Shown here: positions 1-8,264 of the stretch, in pieces
Layout of the letters: every line of letters begins with the position of its first letter
Numbering within the stretch: position 1 is the first letter of the stretch
Assembly: GCF_013364235.1 (NCBI RefSeq)
Contig: NZ_CP054919.1
Span: forward strand, 7,923,603 to 7,987,602
DNA length: 64,000 nucleotides
Origin: Kitasatospora sp. NA04385
Lineage (GTDB): Bacteria > Actinomycetota > Actinomycetes > Streptomycetales > Streptomycetaceae
Direction: 5' to 3'
Notes under the pieces: model-generated
Told to the model about the DNA's origin: nothing
Databases searched by the model: none
The model's input: the letters and a program-made list of their open reading frames with translations, nothing else
Program-made: the position numbers and the translations under genes

Positions 1-99
1 GCCCAGAACGAGGGCTTCGACTTCGAACTGAGCGCGCTGTTCACCGCCGACGGCACCGTCCACCGCCTGGCCGCCGACCCCGACGGCCCGACCGGCTGA
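1..99 (+). CDS. C-terminal end of a truncated upstream gene
   Basis: Frame 1 is open from the window edge and ends at a TGA at 97-99, giving 32 residues (AQNEGFDFELSALFTADGTV and so on). Codon use is the same strongly C-ending pattern as the following genes, so this is the tail of a real gene. The family cannot be told from this much. It lies 112 bases before the NRPS on the same strand and may belong to the same cluster. Confidence 0.6.
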   Translation, partial: AQNEGFDFELSALFTADGTVHRLAADPDGPTG

Positions 100-211
100 C
101 CCCGCGCCGGGCCGGGCGGCCCGCGCCCACCGCGCACCCGCCGCCCGGCCCGGCCCCGGCCCCGCACCACGTCGACGACCGGCCCGCCCACCGGCCCAGA
201 GAGGCAGCACC

Positions 212-3200
212 ATGGAACACCCCCCGTCCGGCACCACCGCGCAGGACCCCCGGGACCTGCTCGGCGAACTCGCCGAGCACGGCGTCCTGGTGCGCTCCCG
301 CCGCGGCCGGCTGGTCGTCGACGCACCGCCCGCCACCCCGGGCCCCCTGCTGGAACGCCTCACCGCGGCCCGGCCCGAGGTGCTCGCCGCCGTCACCGCC
401 CCCCCCGGCCTGCCCGGCCCCGCCCTCCCGCCCGACACCCCCGCACCCGCCGACGCCCCCTTCCCGCTGACCGACCTGCAGAGCGCCTACCACGTCGGCG
501 AAGCGCACTACCCGCAGCTGCGCACCCCCGCCCACCTCGCCCACGGCTTCGAAGTCCCCGGCCTCGACCTGCCCCGCTGGACGGCCGCCCTGCGCACCGT
601 CCTCACCCGGCACGAGACGCTCCGCGCCGCCCTCGACCCCGACGGCCGCCAGCACGTCACCGAGCTCCCCGCCCACTGGGGCCCGCAGGTCACCGACCAC
701 CGCCACCTCGACGCCGACCTGGCCCGCGCCGCCTTCCTGCGCCTGCGCGAGCACGCCGCCGACCACCTGCCGCCCCTGGACTCCGGCACCCAGCTCGGCT
801 GCACCGTCCACCTGGCCCCCGACACCGCGTACGTGCTGCTCACCCTGCGCCTGTTCGCCCTGGACGCCCGCTCCATCGGCCTGCTCTGCCGCGACCTCGC
901 CGCCGCCTACGAGGGCCGCCCGCTGCCCGGGCCCACCCCGCCCGGGCTGTTCCGGCGCTACACCGAGGCGCTCGACCGGCACCGCGACAGCCAGGCCCAC
1001 CGCAACGCCGTCGCCCACTGGACCCGCCGCGCCGCCCAACTGCCGCCCCCGCCCGCGCTGCCCGACACCGCCGTGCCCGCCGAGGCCCGCTTCGCCCGGG
1101 TCCGCCACCGGCTGCCCGCCCCCGTCTGGAGCCGGCTGCGCGAACGCGCCCGGGAGAGCGGCCTGTCCGCCAACACCGTGCTGTGCGCCGCCTACGCCGA
1201 ACTGCTGCGCCGCTGGTCCGGACAGCCCTCCTTCGGACTCACCGTGCTGGTCGCCACCCGCGGCATGCTCGCCGCCGACACCCCCGGCCTGGACCAGTGC
1301 GTCGGCAACTTCGGCAGCACCCTGCTGCTGGAGTGCGACGGCACCGCCGACACCTTCACCGCCCGCGCCGCCGCCCTCCAGCAGCGCCTGATGGCCGACC
1401 TGCCGCACGTGTGGCTCTCCGGCGTCGAGATCGCCCGCCGCGCCCGGCGCACCCGCCCCGACGCGACGGTCGCCAGCCCGTTCGTCTTCGCCTCCGGCCT
1501 CGACGACACCGCCGGCGAAGCGCTGCCCCCGCACCTGACCGCCGACGGCTGGCACCTGCTGTACAAGGCCATGCACACCCCGCAGGTCCTGCTCGACCAC
1601 CAGGTCTCCGAGGAGGACGGCGAACTCGTCTGCACCTTCGACCACGTCGCCGACGCCTTCCCCGACGGCCTGGTCGCCGAACTCGCCGCCGCCCACGCCG
1701 ACCTGCTGCACCGCCTCGCCGACGACCCGCACACCTGGACCGCCACCCACCGCCCCGACCTGCCCGACGCCCTGCTCGCCGCCCGCCGCGCCGCCAACCG
1801 CACCCACCGCCCCACCGACCCCGGCGACGTCCTCGACGGACTGCGCACCGGCGCCGCGCACACCCCCGACCGGCCCGCCCTGATCGGCGCCGACGGCACC
1901 GTCGGATACCGGCAGGCCGCCACCGCCGCCACCCGCACCGCCCGCGACCTCGACCGGGCCGGCGCCCGCCCCGGCGGCCTGGTCGGCGTCCTGGCCCGCA
2001 AGAGCCCCGCCCAGTACCTCGCCGCGCTCGCCGCCCTCGCCCACGGCTCCGGCTACGTCCCGCTCGGCGTCGACTGGCCGCCCGCCCGGATCGCCGCCCT
2101 GCTGGAACGGCACGCCATCACCCACCTGCTCACCGACGACGAGGGCGCCCGGCTGGCCGCCGCCCTGCCCGGCCCCGCCGCCGTCACCGCCACCGCGCTG
2201 CGCCCGCCCGCCGCCGCCGACGCCTCGGGCGAGGGCGAGGGCGACGACGACGCGTACGGGCTGCCCGCCCAGGACCCGGACGCGCTCGCCTACGTGATCT
2301 TCACCTCCGGCTCCACCGGCACCCCCAAGGGCGTCGCCATCCCGCACAGCGGGCTGCTCAACACCGTCCAGGACATGGTCGAGCGCTTCGGCGTCGGCCC
2401 CGGGGACCGGTTGCTGTCGCTGTCCGAACTGCACTTCGACCTCTCCGCCTTCGACCTGTTCGGCGCCCTGCACGCCGGCGCGGCCGTCGTCGTCCCCCCG
2501 TGCGGCCCCCGCCCCGACCCCGAGCTGTGGGCCCGGTGGGTGGCCGACAGCGGCGCCACCGTGTGGAACACCGTCCCGGCGCTGCTGGAGATGCTCCTCG
2601 ACCACCTCGGCGAGCGCGCCGCCGACGTCCTCGGCGGGCTGCGGCTGATCCTGCTCAGCGGCGACTGGATCCCGCTCGGCCTGCCCGACCGGATCCGCGC
2701 GGCCTGCCCCGGGGCGCGGCTGGTCGCCCTCGGCGGCGCCACCGAGGCCTCGATCTGGTCCAACTACCACGTGGTGGAGGACCTCGACCCGTCCTGGAAG
2801 TCCGTCCCCTACGGCCGGCCGCTCGCCAACCAGCGCTACCACGTCCTGGACGCCGGCCTCGCCGACGTCCCGCACTGGGTGCCGGGGGAGCTGTACATCG
2901 CCGGCGACGGCCTCGCCGCCGCCTACTACGGCCAGCCCGAACTGACCGCCGAACGCTTCCCGCGCCACCCGCGCACCGGGGAACGCCTCTACCGCACCGG
3001 CGACCACGCCCGCTACCGGCCCGACGGCACCCTGGAGTTCCTCGGCCGGGTCGACAGCCAGGCCAAGGTCCGCGGCTACCGGGTCGACCTGCTGGAGGTC
3101 GAGCAGCAGCTCGCCGCCCAGCCCGGCGTGCGCGCCGCCGCCTGCACCGTCACCGGCACCGGCGCCGACAGCCGGCTGACCGCCTTCGTCGTCCCCGCCG

Positions 3201-4462
3201 AGGACGGCCCGGCCCCCGACCCGGCCGCCCTGCGGGCCGGCCTGGCCGCCGTCCTGCCCGGCTACGCGGTGCCCGGCGCCTTCCACCGCGTCCCCGCGCT
3301 GCCGCTGACCGCCAACGGCAAGCGCGACGCCCGCGCCCTGCTCGCCCTCGCCGCGGAAGCCTCCCGAGCGTCCGAAGCGTCCGAAACCGGGGGCGCGCCC
3401 ACCGGCCGCCCGCCGCGCACCGACCGCGAACGCGCCCTGGCCCGGCTGTGGGAGCAGGTCTGCGGCACCACCGTCCGCTCCGTCGACGACGACTTCTTCG
3501 CCAGCGGCGGCAGCTCCGTCACCGCGGTGCGGCTGCTGCGCCTGATCGGCGAGGAGTTCGGGGTGCGGCTGCCGCTGTCCAGCCTGTTCGAGGCCGGCAC
3601 CGTCGCCGGGCAGTGCGCGCTCCTGGACCGCCGCGGCCGCCGCACCCTGCTGACCGTCCGCGCGGGCGGCCCGGAGACCGTGGTGCTGGTGCACCCCGTC
3701 GGCGGCCACCTGCTGGGCTACCGCGACCTGATCGAGGCCCTGCCCGCCCGCTTCGCCGTGCACGGCCTGCAGAGCCCGGCCGCCGCCGAACTGCCCGGCA
3801 CGCTCGGCGAACTGGCCGACGAGTACGCCGCCGCGGTCGCCGCCCTCGGCACCCCCGTCCACCTGCTCGGCTGGTCGCTCGGCGGCGTGCTCGCCGCCGA
3901 GATCGCCCACCGGCTGCCCGACGCCCCGCGCTCGCTCACCCTGGTCGACAGCTTCGTGGCCGCCCCCGCCGGCCCGGACGGCGTCCCCGCGGCGGGGGAG
4001 GCCGCCACCGCGGCCGACTTCTTCGCCGACCACCTCGGCCGGGGCGACACCGACGCCCCGGACCTGCGCGTCCCCGCCGGGCACCCCGACCCGTTCGGCC
4101 ACCTCGCCGCCCGGCACCTGCCCGACGAGCCCCCGCAGGCCCTGCGCGCCCTGCACGACCAGTACCGCGCCTTGTACCGGCTGCTGCTGGCCCACCGGCC
4201 CCGGCCGCTGCCCGGCCGCTGCCCGCAGACCTTCGTCCGCGCGGGCGGCGAACGCCCCGGCGCCTTCCCCGGCCTGACGCCCGCGCAGGAGCACCCCGGC
4301 GCCCTCGTCCCGCCCGGCACCGAGGTCCGCACCGAGCCGGGCACCCACCACACGGTCGTCCGGGCGGACGCCGCGCAGCGCCTCGCCCTGATCCTCGACC
4401 GGCACGCCGACCGGCACGCCGAGCGCACCGACCACCCCGAGCCCGCCACCAGCAGGAAGTGA
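212..4462 (+). CDS. Single-module NRPS: docking-Cy-A(Cys)-PCP-TE
   Basis: 1416-residue nonribosomal peptide synthetase. Residues about 12-62 resemble a TubC-type docking domain. A condensation/heterocyclisation domain follows from about 88 (PLTDLQSAYHVGE, typical of Cy). Its catalytic DxxxxDxxS motif reads RLFALDARS (about 213-221), so the first Asp is Arg. The adenylation domain has A3 (FTSGSTGTPKG, about 696), A5 (GGATEAS), A7 (YRTGDHARY), A8 (RGYRVDLLEVE) and A10 (NGKRDA). Aligning by eye to PheA gives the code D-L-F-N-L-S-L-I-W, one change from the usual cysteine code DLYNLSLIW. The PCP is at about 1092 (FFASGGSSV) and the thioesterase has GWSLGG (about 1220) and GTHHT. Cysteine activation is inferred; whether the Cy domain still makes a thiazoline is open. 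Start ATG follows AGAGAGG. The gene heads a tightly spaced run of same-strand genes. Confidence 0.93.
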   Translation: MEHPPSGTTAQDPRDLLGELAEHGVLVRSRRGRLVVDAPPATPGPLLERLTAARPEVLAAVTAPPGLPGPALPPDTPAPADAPFPLTDLQSAYHVGEAHYPQLRTPAHLAHGFEVPGLDLPRWTAALRTVLTRHETLRAALDPDGRQHVTELPAHWGPQVTDHRHLDADLARAAFLRLREHAADHLPPLDSGTQLGCTVHLAPDTAYVLLTLRLFALDARSIGLLCRDLAAAYEGRPLPGPTPPGLFRRYTEALDRHRDSQAHRNAVAHWTRRAAQLPPPPALPDTAVPAEARFARVRHRLPAPVWSRLRERARESGLSANTVLCAAYAELLRRWSGQPSFGLTVLVATRGMLAADTPGLDQCVGNFGSTLLLECDGTADTFTARAAALQQRLMADLPHVWLSGVEIARRARRTRPDATVASPFVFASGLDDTAGEALPPHLTADGWHLLYKAMHTPQVLLDHQVSEEDGELVCTFDHVADAFPDGLVAELAAAHADLLHRLADDPHTWTATHRPDLPDALLAARRAANRTHRPTDPGDVLDGLRTGAAHTPDRPALIGADGTVGYRQAATAATRTARDLDRAGARPGGLVGVLARKSPAQYLAALAALAHGSGYVPLGVDWPPARIAALLERHAITHLLTDDEGARLAAALPGPAAVTATALRPPAAADASGEGEGDDDAYGLPAQDPDALAYVIFTSGSTGTPKGVAIPHSGLLNTVQDMVERFGVGPGDRLLSLSELHFDLSAFDLFGALHAGAAVVVPPCGPRPDPELWARWVADSGATVWNTVPALLEMLLDHLGERAADVLGGLRLILLSGDWIPLGLPDRIRAACPGARLVALGGATEASIWSNYHVVEDLDPSWKSVPYGRPLANQRYHVLDAGLADVPHWVPGELYIAGDGLAAAYYGQPELTAERFPRHPRTGERLYRTGDHARYRPDGTLEFLGRVDSQAKVRGYRVDLLEVEQQLAAQPGVRAAACTVTGTGADSRLTAFVVPAEDGPAPDPAALRAGLAAVLPGYAVPGAFHRVPALPLTANGKRDARALLALAAEASRASEASETGGAPTGRPPRTDRERALARLWEQVCGTTVRSVDDDFFASGGSSVTAVRLLRLIGEEFGVRLPLSSLFEAGTVAGQCALLDRRGRRTLLTVRAGGPETVVLVHPVGGHLLGYRDLIEALPARFAVHGLQSPAAAELPGTLGELADEYAAAVAALGTPVHLLGWSLGGVLAAEIAHRLPDAPRSLTLVDSFVAAPAGPDGVPAAGEAATAADFFADHLGRGDTDAPDLRVPAGHPDPFGHLAARHLPDEPPQALRALHDQYRALYRLLLAHRPRPLPGRCPQTFVRAGGERPGAFPGLTPAQEHPGALVPPGTEVRTEPGTHHTVVRADAAQRLALILDRHADRHAERTDHPEPATSRK

Positions 4463-4470
4463 GACACCCC

Positions 4471-4941
4471 GTGAGCAGCAGGAGCATCAAGGACATCGTC
4501 GTGTTCGGCGAGAGCGAGGGCGAGGTGCGGCACGTCCGCAAGGGCCCCGACCGGTGGATCGCCGGCGAGCTCGCCATCACCAACACGCTGCAGTTCGCCA
4601 GCCCCGACGGCGCGTTCACGGCCGGCATCTGGGAGAGCACCCCCGGCAAGTTCCGGGCCGTCTACGAGGAGGACGAGTTCTACCACATGCTGTACGGCCA
4701 GGTCGTGATCGCCGACGAGGACGGCAACGCCCGGACCTTCCACCCCGGCGACACCATCGTGGTACCGGCCGGCTTCACCGGGACCTGGGAGGTGGTCGAG
4801 CCGACCAAGAAGTTCTACGCCCACTACCGCCCCGGCAGCGGCCCGGCCCTCGCCACCGCGACGCCGGTGACGACCGAGCCCGCCGAGCGGACCGACGCCG
4901 ACCCGTCCGACCCGTCCGACCCGTCCGTGCAGGCCGGCTGA
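4471..4941 (+). CDS. Cupin_3 (DUF861-like) protein
   Basis: 156-residue single-domain cupin starting at GTG 4471, eight bases after the NRPS stop, with AGGAAG overlapping the end of the NRPS. The core (EEDEFYHMLYGQVVIADEDG, then FHPGDTIVVPAGFTGTW) matches the Cupin_3/ureidoglycine-aminohydrolase-like group, where a Trp follows the second motif. The C-terminal 30 residues are a Pro/Asp/Ser tail with repeated DPS triplets and are probably disordered. Cupins of this group bind a metal and are often isomerases, lyases or accessory enzymes. The substrate is unknown. Its place between the NRPS and the N-hydroxylase suggests a tailoring role in the same pathway. Confidence 0.85.
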   Translation: MSSRSIKDIVVFGESEGEVRHVRKGPDRWIAGELAITNTLQFASPDGAFTAGIWESTPGKFRAVYEEDEFYHMLYGQVVIADEDGNARTFHPGDTIVVPAGFTGTWEVVEPTKKFYAHYRPGSGPALATATPVTTEPAERTDADPSDPSDPSVQAG

Positions 4942-4964
4942 CCCGGGAAGAGGCCGACACCACC

Positions 4965-6329
4965 ATGACCACGTCCCCCGCCACCGCCGGCCTGCCGCAC
5001 CAGCGGCTGCTCGGCATCGGGTTCGGTCCCTCGCACCTGTCCATGGCCGCCCTGCACGCCTCCCGGGCGGCCGCCGGCGGCGCGGGGAGCGTGCACTTCC
5101 TGGAGGCCCGCGCGTCCTTCGCCTGGCACCCGGACATGCTGCTGCCCGGCGCCCGGATGCAGGTCGCCTTCCTCAAGGACCTGGTCACCCCCCGGGAGCC
5201 GACCAGCCCGTTCAGCTTCGTCAACTTCCTGGTCGCCCACGGCCGGCTGGAGCAGTTCCTCGACCTCGCCACCCTCAACCCGACCCGGCACGAGTTCGTC
5301 GAGTACTTCCGCTGGGCGGCCGCCCGGCTGCCCGGCTACGCCAGCTACGGGCACCGGGCCGAGGCGATCCGCCCCGCCGTCGCCCCCGACGGCACCGTCA
5401 CCCACCTCGAAGTGGACCACCGCGGCCCCGACGGCACCCGGCACACCACCACCGCCGACCACGTCTCGGTGGCCCCCGGCGGCTCCCCGGTCGTCCCCCG
5501 CGGCGTCGACCCCGCCGCCCGGGAGAGCGGCGCCGTCCTCCACAACAGCGCCTTCCTGACCGGCATCCAGCCCTTCCACCGGCGCGGCCGCGAGCTGCCG
5601 CACCGCTTCCTGGTGGTCGGCGCCGGACAGAGCGCCGCCGAGGCCTTCCAGTACCTGGCGGCCGAGTTCCCCGCCGCCGCCGTCACGCTCGCCCACCGCG
5701 GCTTCGCCCTGCAGCCCGCCAACAGCAGCGCCCTGGCCAACGCCATCTTCGCCCCCGCCGCGGTCGACCTGTTCCACGGCGCCGCCCCGGCCCGCCGCCG
5801 CGGCATCCTGGCCGAACTGCGCACCACCAACTACGCCGCCGTCGACGACACCGACATCGACGCCGTCGCCGGACTCCTCTACGACCAGCAGGTGCGCGGC
5901 GGGCAGCGGCTGGCGGTGCGCCGCTTCACCGAGCTCACCGCCTGCCGGGCCGCCGGACCGGGCGCCGCCGCCACCCTGCGCGACCTGCTCACCGGCGAGG
6001 AGCGCACCGAGGAGTACGACGCCGTCGTCCTCGCCACCGGCTACGACTTCACCGAGGCCCGCGGACTGCTCGCCGGCCTCGACCGGTACCTGCTGCGCGA
6101 CGAGGACGGCCGGCTGCTCGTCGACCGCGACTACTCGGTGCGCACCGCCCCCGGCTTCGCCCCCAAGGTCTTCCTGCACGGCGCCGCCGAGCACACCCAC
6201 GGCCTCACCAGCACCCTGCTCTCCCTGATCGCGCACCGCGCCGGCGACATCCTCGACGCCGTCGACGCCGCCGACGGGGCCGCCCGTCCCGCCCCCACCG
6301 ACCACCTCCTGCAAGGAGCGCACGCATGA
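4965..6329 (+). CDS. L-lysine/L-ornithine N-hydroxylase (flavin monooxygenase)
   Basis: 454-residue FAD/NADPH-dependent N-hydroxylating monooxygenase of the IucD/PvdA/SidA family. Visible motifs are the FAD loop GIGFGPSHLS (residues 17-26), the family signature around WHPDMLLPGARMQVAFLKDL and TPREPTSPFSFVNFL, the NADPH loop VVGAGQSAAE and the late ATGYDF. These enzymes hydroxylate the side-chain amine of lysine or ornithine. In s56-p1 biosynthesis the homologue Spb38 makes N6-hydroxylysine for hydrazine formation, and the two genes that follow here fit that reaction. The substrate cannot be fixed by eye. Start ATG 4965 follows GGGAAGAGG; the stop overlaps the next start (ATGA), so translation is probably coupled. 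Confidence 0.93.
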   Translation: MTTSPATAGLPHQRLLGIGFGPSHLSMAALHASRAAAGGAGSVHFLEARASFAWHPDMLLPGARMQVAFLKDLVTPREPTSPFSFVNFLVAHGRLEQFLDLATLNPTRHEFVEYFRWAAARLPGYASYGHRAEAIRPAVAPDGTVTHLEVDHRGPDGTRHTTTADHVSVAPGGSPVVPRGVDPAARESGAVLHNSAFLTGIQPFHRRGRELPHRFLVVGAGQSAAEAFQYLAAEFPAAAVTLAHRGFALQPANSSALANAIFAPAAVDLFHGAAPARRRGILAELRTTNYAAVDDTDIDAVAGLLYDQQVRGGQRLAVRRFTELTACRAAGPGAAATLRDLLTGEERTEEYDAVVLATGYDFTEARGLLAGLDRYLLRDEDGRLLVDRDYSVRTAPGFAPKVFLHGAAEHTHGLTSTLLSLIAHRAGDILDAVDAADGAARPAPTDHLLQGAHA

Positions 6330-6679
6330 GCGGCATCCAGATCCAGCGGCGGGCCGACGCCCCCACCCGCGAGGAGTACGGCTGCGAGTTCCGCCGGATC
6401 CTGCCCTGGCAGCGCTCCGGCCCCTCCGACACCGGCATGGGCGTGTGCACGGTCGCCCCCGGCACCGCCACCACCCCGCACTCGCACGTCGACCACGAGC
6501 AGTTCTACGTGGTGCGCGGCAGCGGCACCGTCGAGGTCGAGGGCGAGCGCGCCGAGGTCGGCCCCGGCGACGCGATCGTCGTCGGCTCGCACCAGGTCCA
6601 CCACTTCGAGAACGGCTCCGCCACCGAGGAGCTCGAACTGCTGTCCGTCTGGTCGCTCGGCCCGCTCGGGGGCGAGTGA
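6326..6679 (+). CDS. Small cupin, probable N-N bond-forming half of a split hydrazine synthetase
   Basis: 117-residue cupin_2 barrel with both classical motifs: HSHVDHEQFYVVRG (metal-binding His-x-His and Glu, residues about 52-65) and GDAIVVGSHQVHHFEN. In known hydrazine synthetases such as Spb40, a cupin domain and a MetRS-like domain form one polypeptide; the cupin converts an ester of N-hydroxylysine and an amino acid into a hydrazine. Here the cupin is a separate gene. It overlaps the N-hydroxylase by ATGA and the MetRS-like gene by TGATG, so all three should be made together. The function is inferred from family and order, not shown. Confidence 0.85.
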   Translation: MSGIQIQRRADAPTREEYGCEFRRILPWQRSGPSDTGMGVCTVAPGTATTPHSHVDHEQFYVVRGSGTVEVEGERAEVGPGDAIVVGSHQVHHFENGSATEELELLSVWSLGPLGGE

Positions 6680-8193
6680 TGGCCGCCCGCGCCTTCCTGG
6701 TCACCGCCACCCCGCCCACCACCAACGGCGACCTGCACGTCGGCCACCTCTCCGGCCCCTACCTGGGCGCCGACGTGTTCAGCCGCGCCCAGCGGATGCT
6801 CGGCCACACCGCCCTCTACGCCTCCGGCGGCGACGACCACCAGACCTACGTGGTCACCACCGCCCAGCGCCTGGGCCTGGACCCGGTCGAACTCGCCGCC
6901 CGCTGCAACGAGGAGATCCGCGAGACCCTCGCCCTCGCCCGGATCGACATCGACGCCTTCACCAGCCCCGACGACGACTACCGCGCCGACGTCCGGGCCT
7001 TCTTCACCGACCTGTACCGCACCGGGAAACTGGAGCGCCGCACCTGGACGTTCCCGTACTGCGCCACCACCGACCGCTTCCTGCTGGAGGCCTTCGCCAC
7101 CGGCCACTGCCCCGAGTGCCTGGTCGCCACCTGCGGCGCCATCTGCGAGAACTGCGGCCACCCCAACGACACCGGCTCGCTGCTCTACCCCGCCGGCACC
7201 GGCACCGCGGCCGGCACCGGCACCGAGCCGCGCGAGGTCGAGATCCTCGTCCTGCCGCTGGAGCACTACCGCGAGCGCTTCACCGACTTCTACCGCGAAC
7301 GCGCCGCCACCATGCGGCCGCACGTGCTGCGCTTCGTCCGGGAGATGCTCGACCGCCCGCTGCCCGACTTCCCGGTCAGCTACCCCGCCCAGTGGGGCAT
7401 CCCGGTCGGCCTGGACGGCTTCGAGGGCCAGGTGTTCAACGTCTGGGCCGAGATGCTGCCCGGCCTGCGCGTCATGAGCGAGACCGCCCGCGCCCGCCGC
7501 GCCCCCGCGCACCGCGGCGACGTCTGGGCCGCCGACTCCGGCTACGAACTCGTCCAGTTCCTCGGCTACGACAACACCTTCTACTTCTCGCTCGCCCACC
7601 TGGGACTCGCCTTCGCCCACGGCGGCCTGCTCACCCCCACCGCCATCGTGACCAACGAGTTCTACCACCTGGAGGGCGCCAAGTTCTCCACCAGCCGGCG
7701 CCACCTGATCTGGGCCCGCGACCTGGTCGGCAAGTACGGCGCCGACAACGTCCGCTTCCACCTCGCCCTCGACAACCCCGAGCACCAGGTCTCCGACTTC
7801 ACCGAGGCCGGCTTCACCGAGAGCGTCCGCACCCGCCTGCACGCGCCGCTCACCGCGCTCGCCGCCGCCCTCGCCCCGCGCACCGGGCAGCCCGCCCCCG
7901 CCGGGCCCGGGACCACCGCGCTGCTCGACCGCTACCGTGACCGCATGCGCCGCGCCTACACCCTGGAGACCTTCTCGCTCCGGCAGGCCGCCGAGAGCAC
8001 GGCCAACCTGCTCGCCCTGCTCGCCGCCAAGGCCGACCAGGACCCGGCCCTGGCCGTCGCGGGCGTCCGCGTCCTGGCCGAACAGGCCGCCCCGCTCCTC
8101 CCGGACCTCGCCGCCGCGCTCGCCGAGCGCTGCGCCGCCGTCCCCGAGGGCACCGTCCCGCGCCTGGACGGGCTGATCGCCCACCCGCTCTGA
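6679..8193 (+). CDS. Methionyl-tRNA synthetase-like protein, probable amino-acid-activating half of a hydrazine synthetase
   Basis: 504-residue class I synthetase-like protein. It has the HIGH-type site HVGH (residues 20-23, in TNGDLHVGHLSGPYLGAD), a KMSKS-type loop KFSTS (about 334) and a MetRS zinc knuckle with four cysteines (CPEC then CGAICENCG, about 143-160). The C-terminal helical part is short compared with housekeeping MetRS (over 550 residues). It sits in an NRPS cluster directly after a cupin and an N-hydroxylase, which fits activation of an amino acid for transfer to an N-hydroxyl group rather than tRNA charging. A housekeeping or resistance MetRS is the alternative, but the gene overlaps make that unlikely. 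Confidence 0.88.
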   Translation: MAARAFLVTATPPTTNGDLHVGHLSGPYLGADVFSRAQRMLGHTALYASGGDDHQTYVVTTAQRLGLDPVELAARCNEEIRETLALARIDIDAFTSPDDDYRADVRAFFTDLYRTGKLERRTWTFPYCATTDRFLLEAFATGHCPECLVATCGAICENCGHPNDTGSLLYPAGTGTAAGTGTEPREVEILVLPLEHYRERFTDFYRERAATMRPHVLRFVREMLDRPLPDFPVSYPAQWGIPVGLDGFEGQVFNVWAEMLPGLRVMSETARARRAPAHRGDVWAADSGYELVQFLGYDNTFYFSLAHLGLAFAHGGLLTPTAIVTNEFYHLEGAKFSTSRRHLIWARDLVGKYGADNVRFHLALDNPEHQVSDFTEAGFTESVRTRLHAPLTALAAALAPRTGQPAPAGPGTTALLDRYRDRMRRAYTLETFSLRQAAESTANLLALLAAKADQDPALAVAGVRVLAEQAAPLLPDLAAALAERCAAVPEGTVPRLDGLIAHPL

Positions 8194-8264
8194 CCGTTCC
8201 GCACCGGCCCGGCCCCCGACCCGCGGGGCCGGCCCCGGACCCGACCGCAGCAAGGCAGAACACC

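Noticed and set aside
41-4435. A 1464-codon open frame on the minus strand
   Set aside because: It is the mirror of the NRPS gene: low-complexity Gly/Ala/Val/Gln protein without domains, caused by GC-rich codons. Similar long mirror frames over 39389-42409 and 35903-38710 were left out for the same reason.
4965-6329. Reading the N-hydroxylase as evidence of a hydroxamate siderophore cluster
   Set aside because: No IucA/C-type synthetase, hydroxamate acyltransferase or siderophore transporter is present, and the next two genes point to hydrazine formation instead. A siderophore is not excluded, as the left part of the cluster is missing.
6679-8193. Housekeeping methionyl-tRNA synthetase
   Set aside because: It overlaps a cupin gene within a biosynthetic run and is shorter than cellular MetRS, although its HIGH, KMSKS-type and zinc motifs remain.
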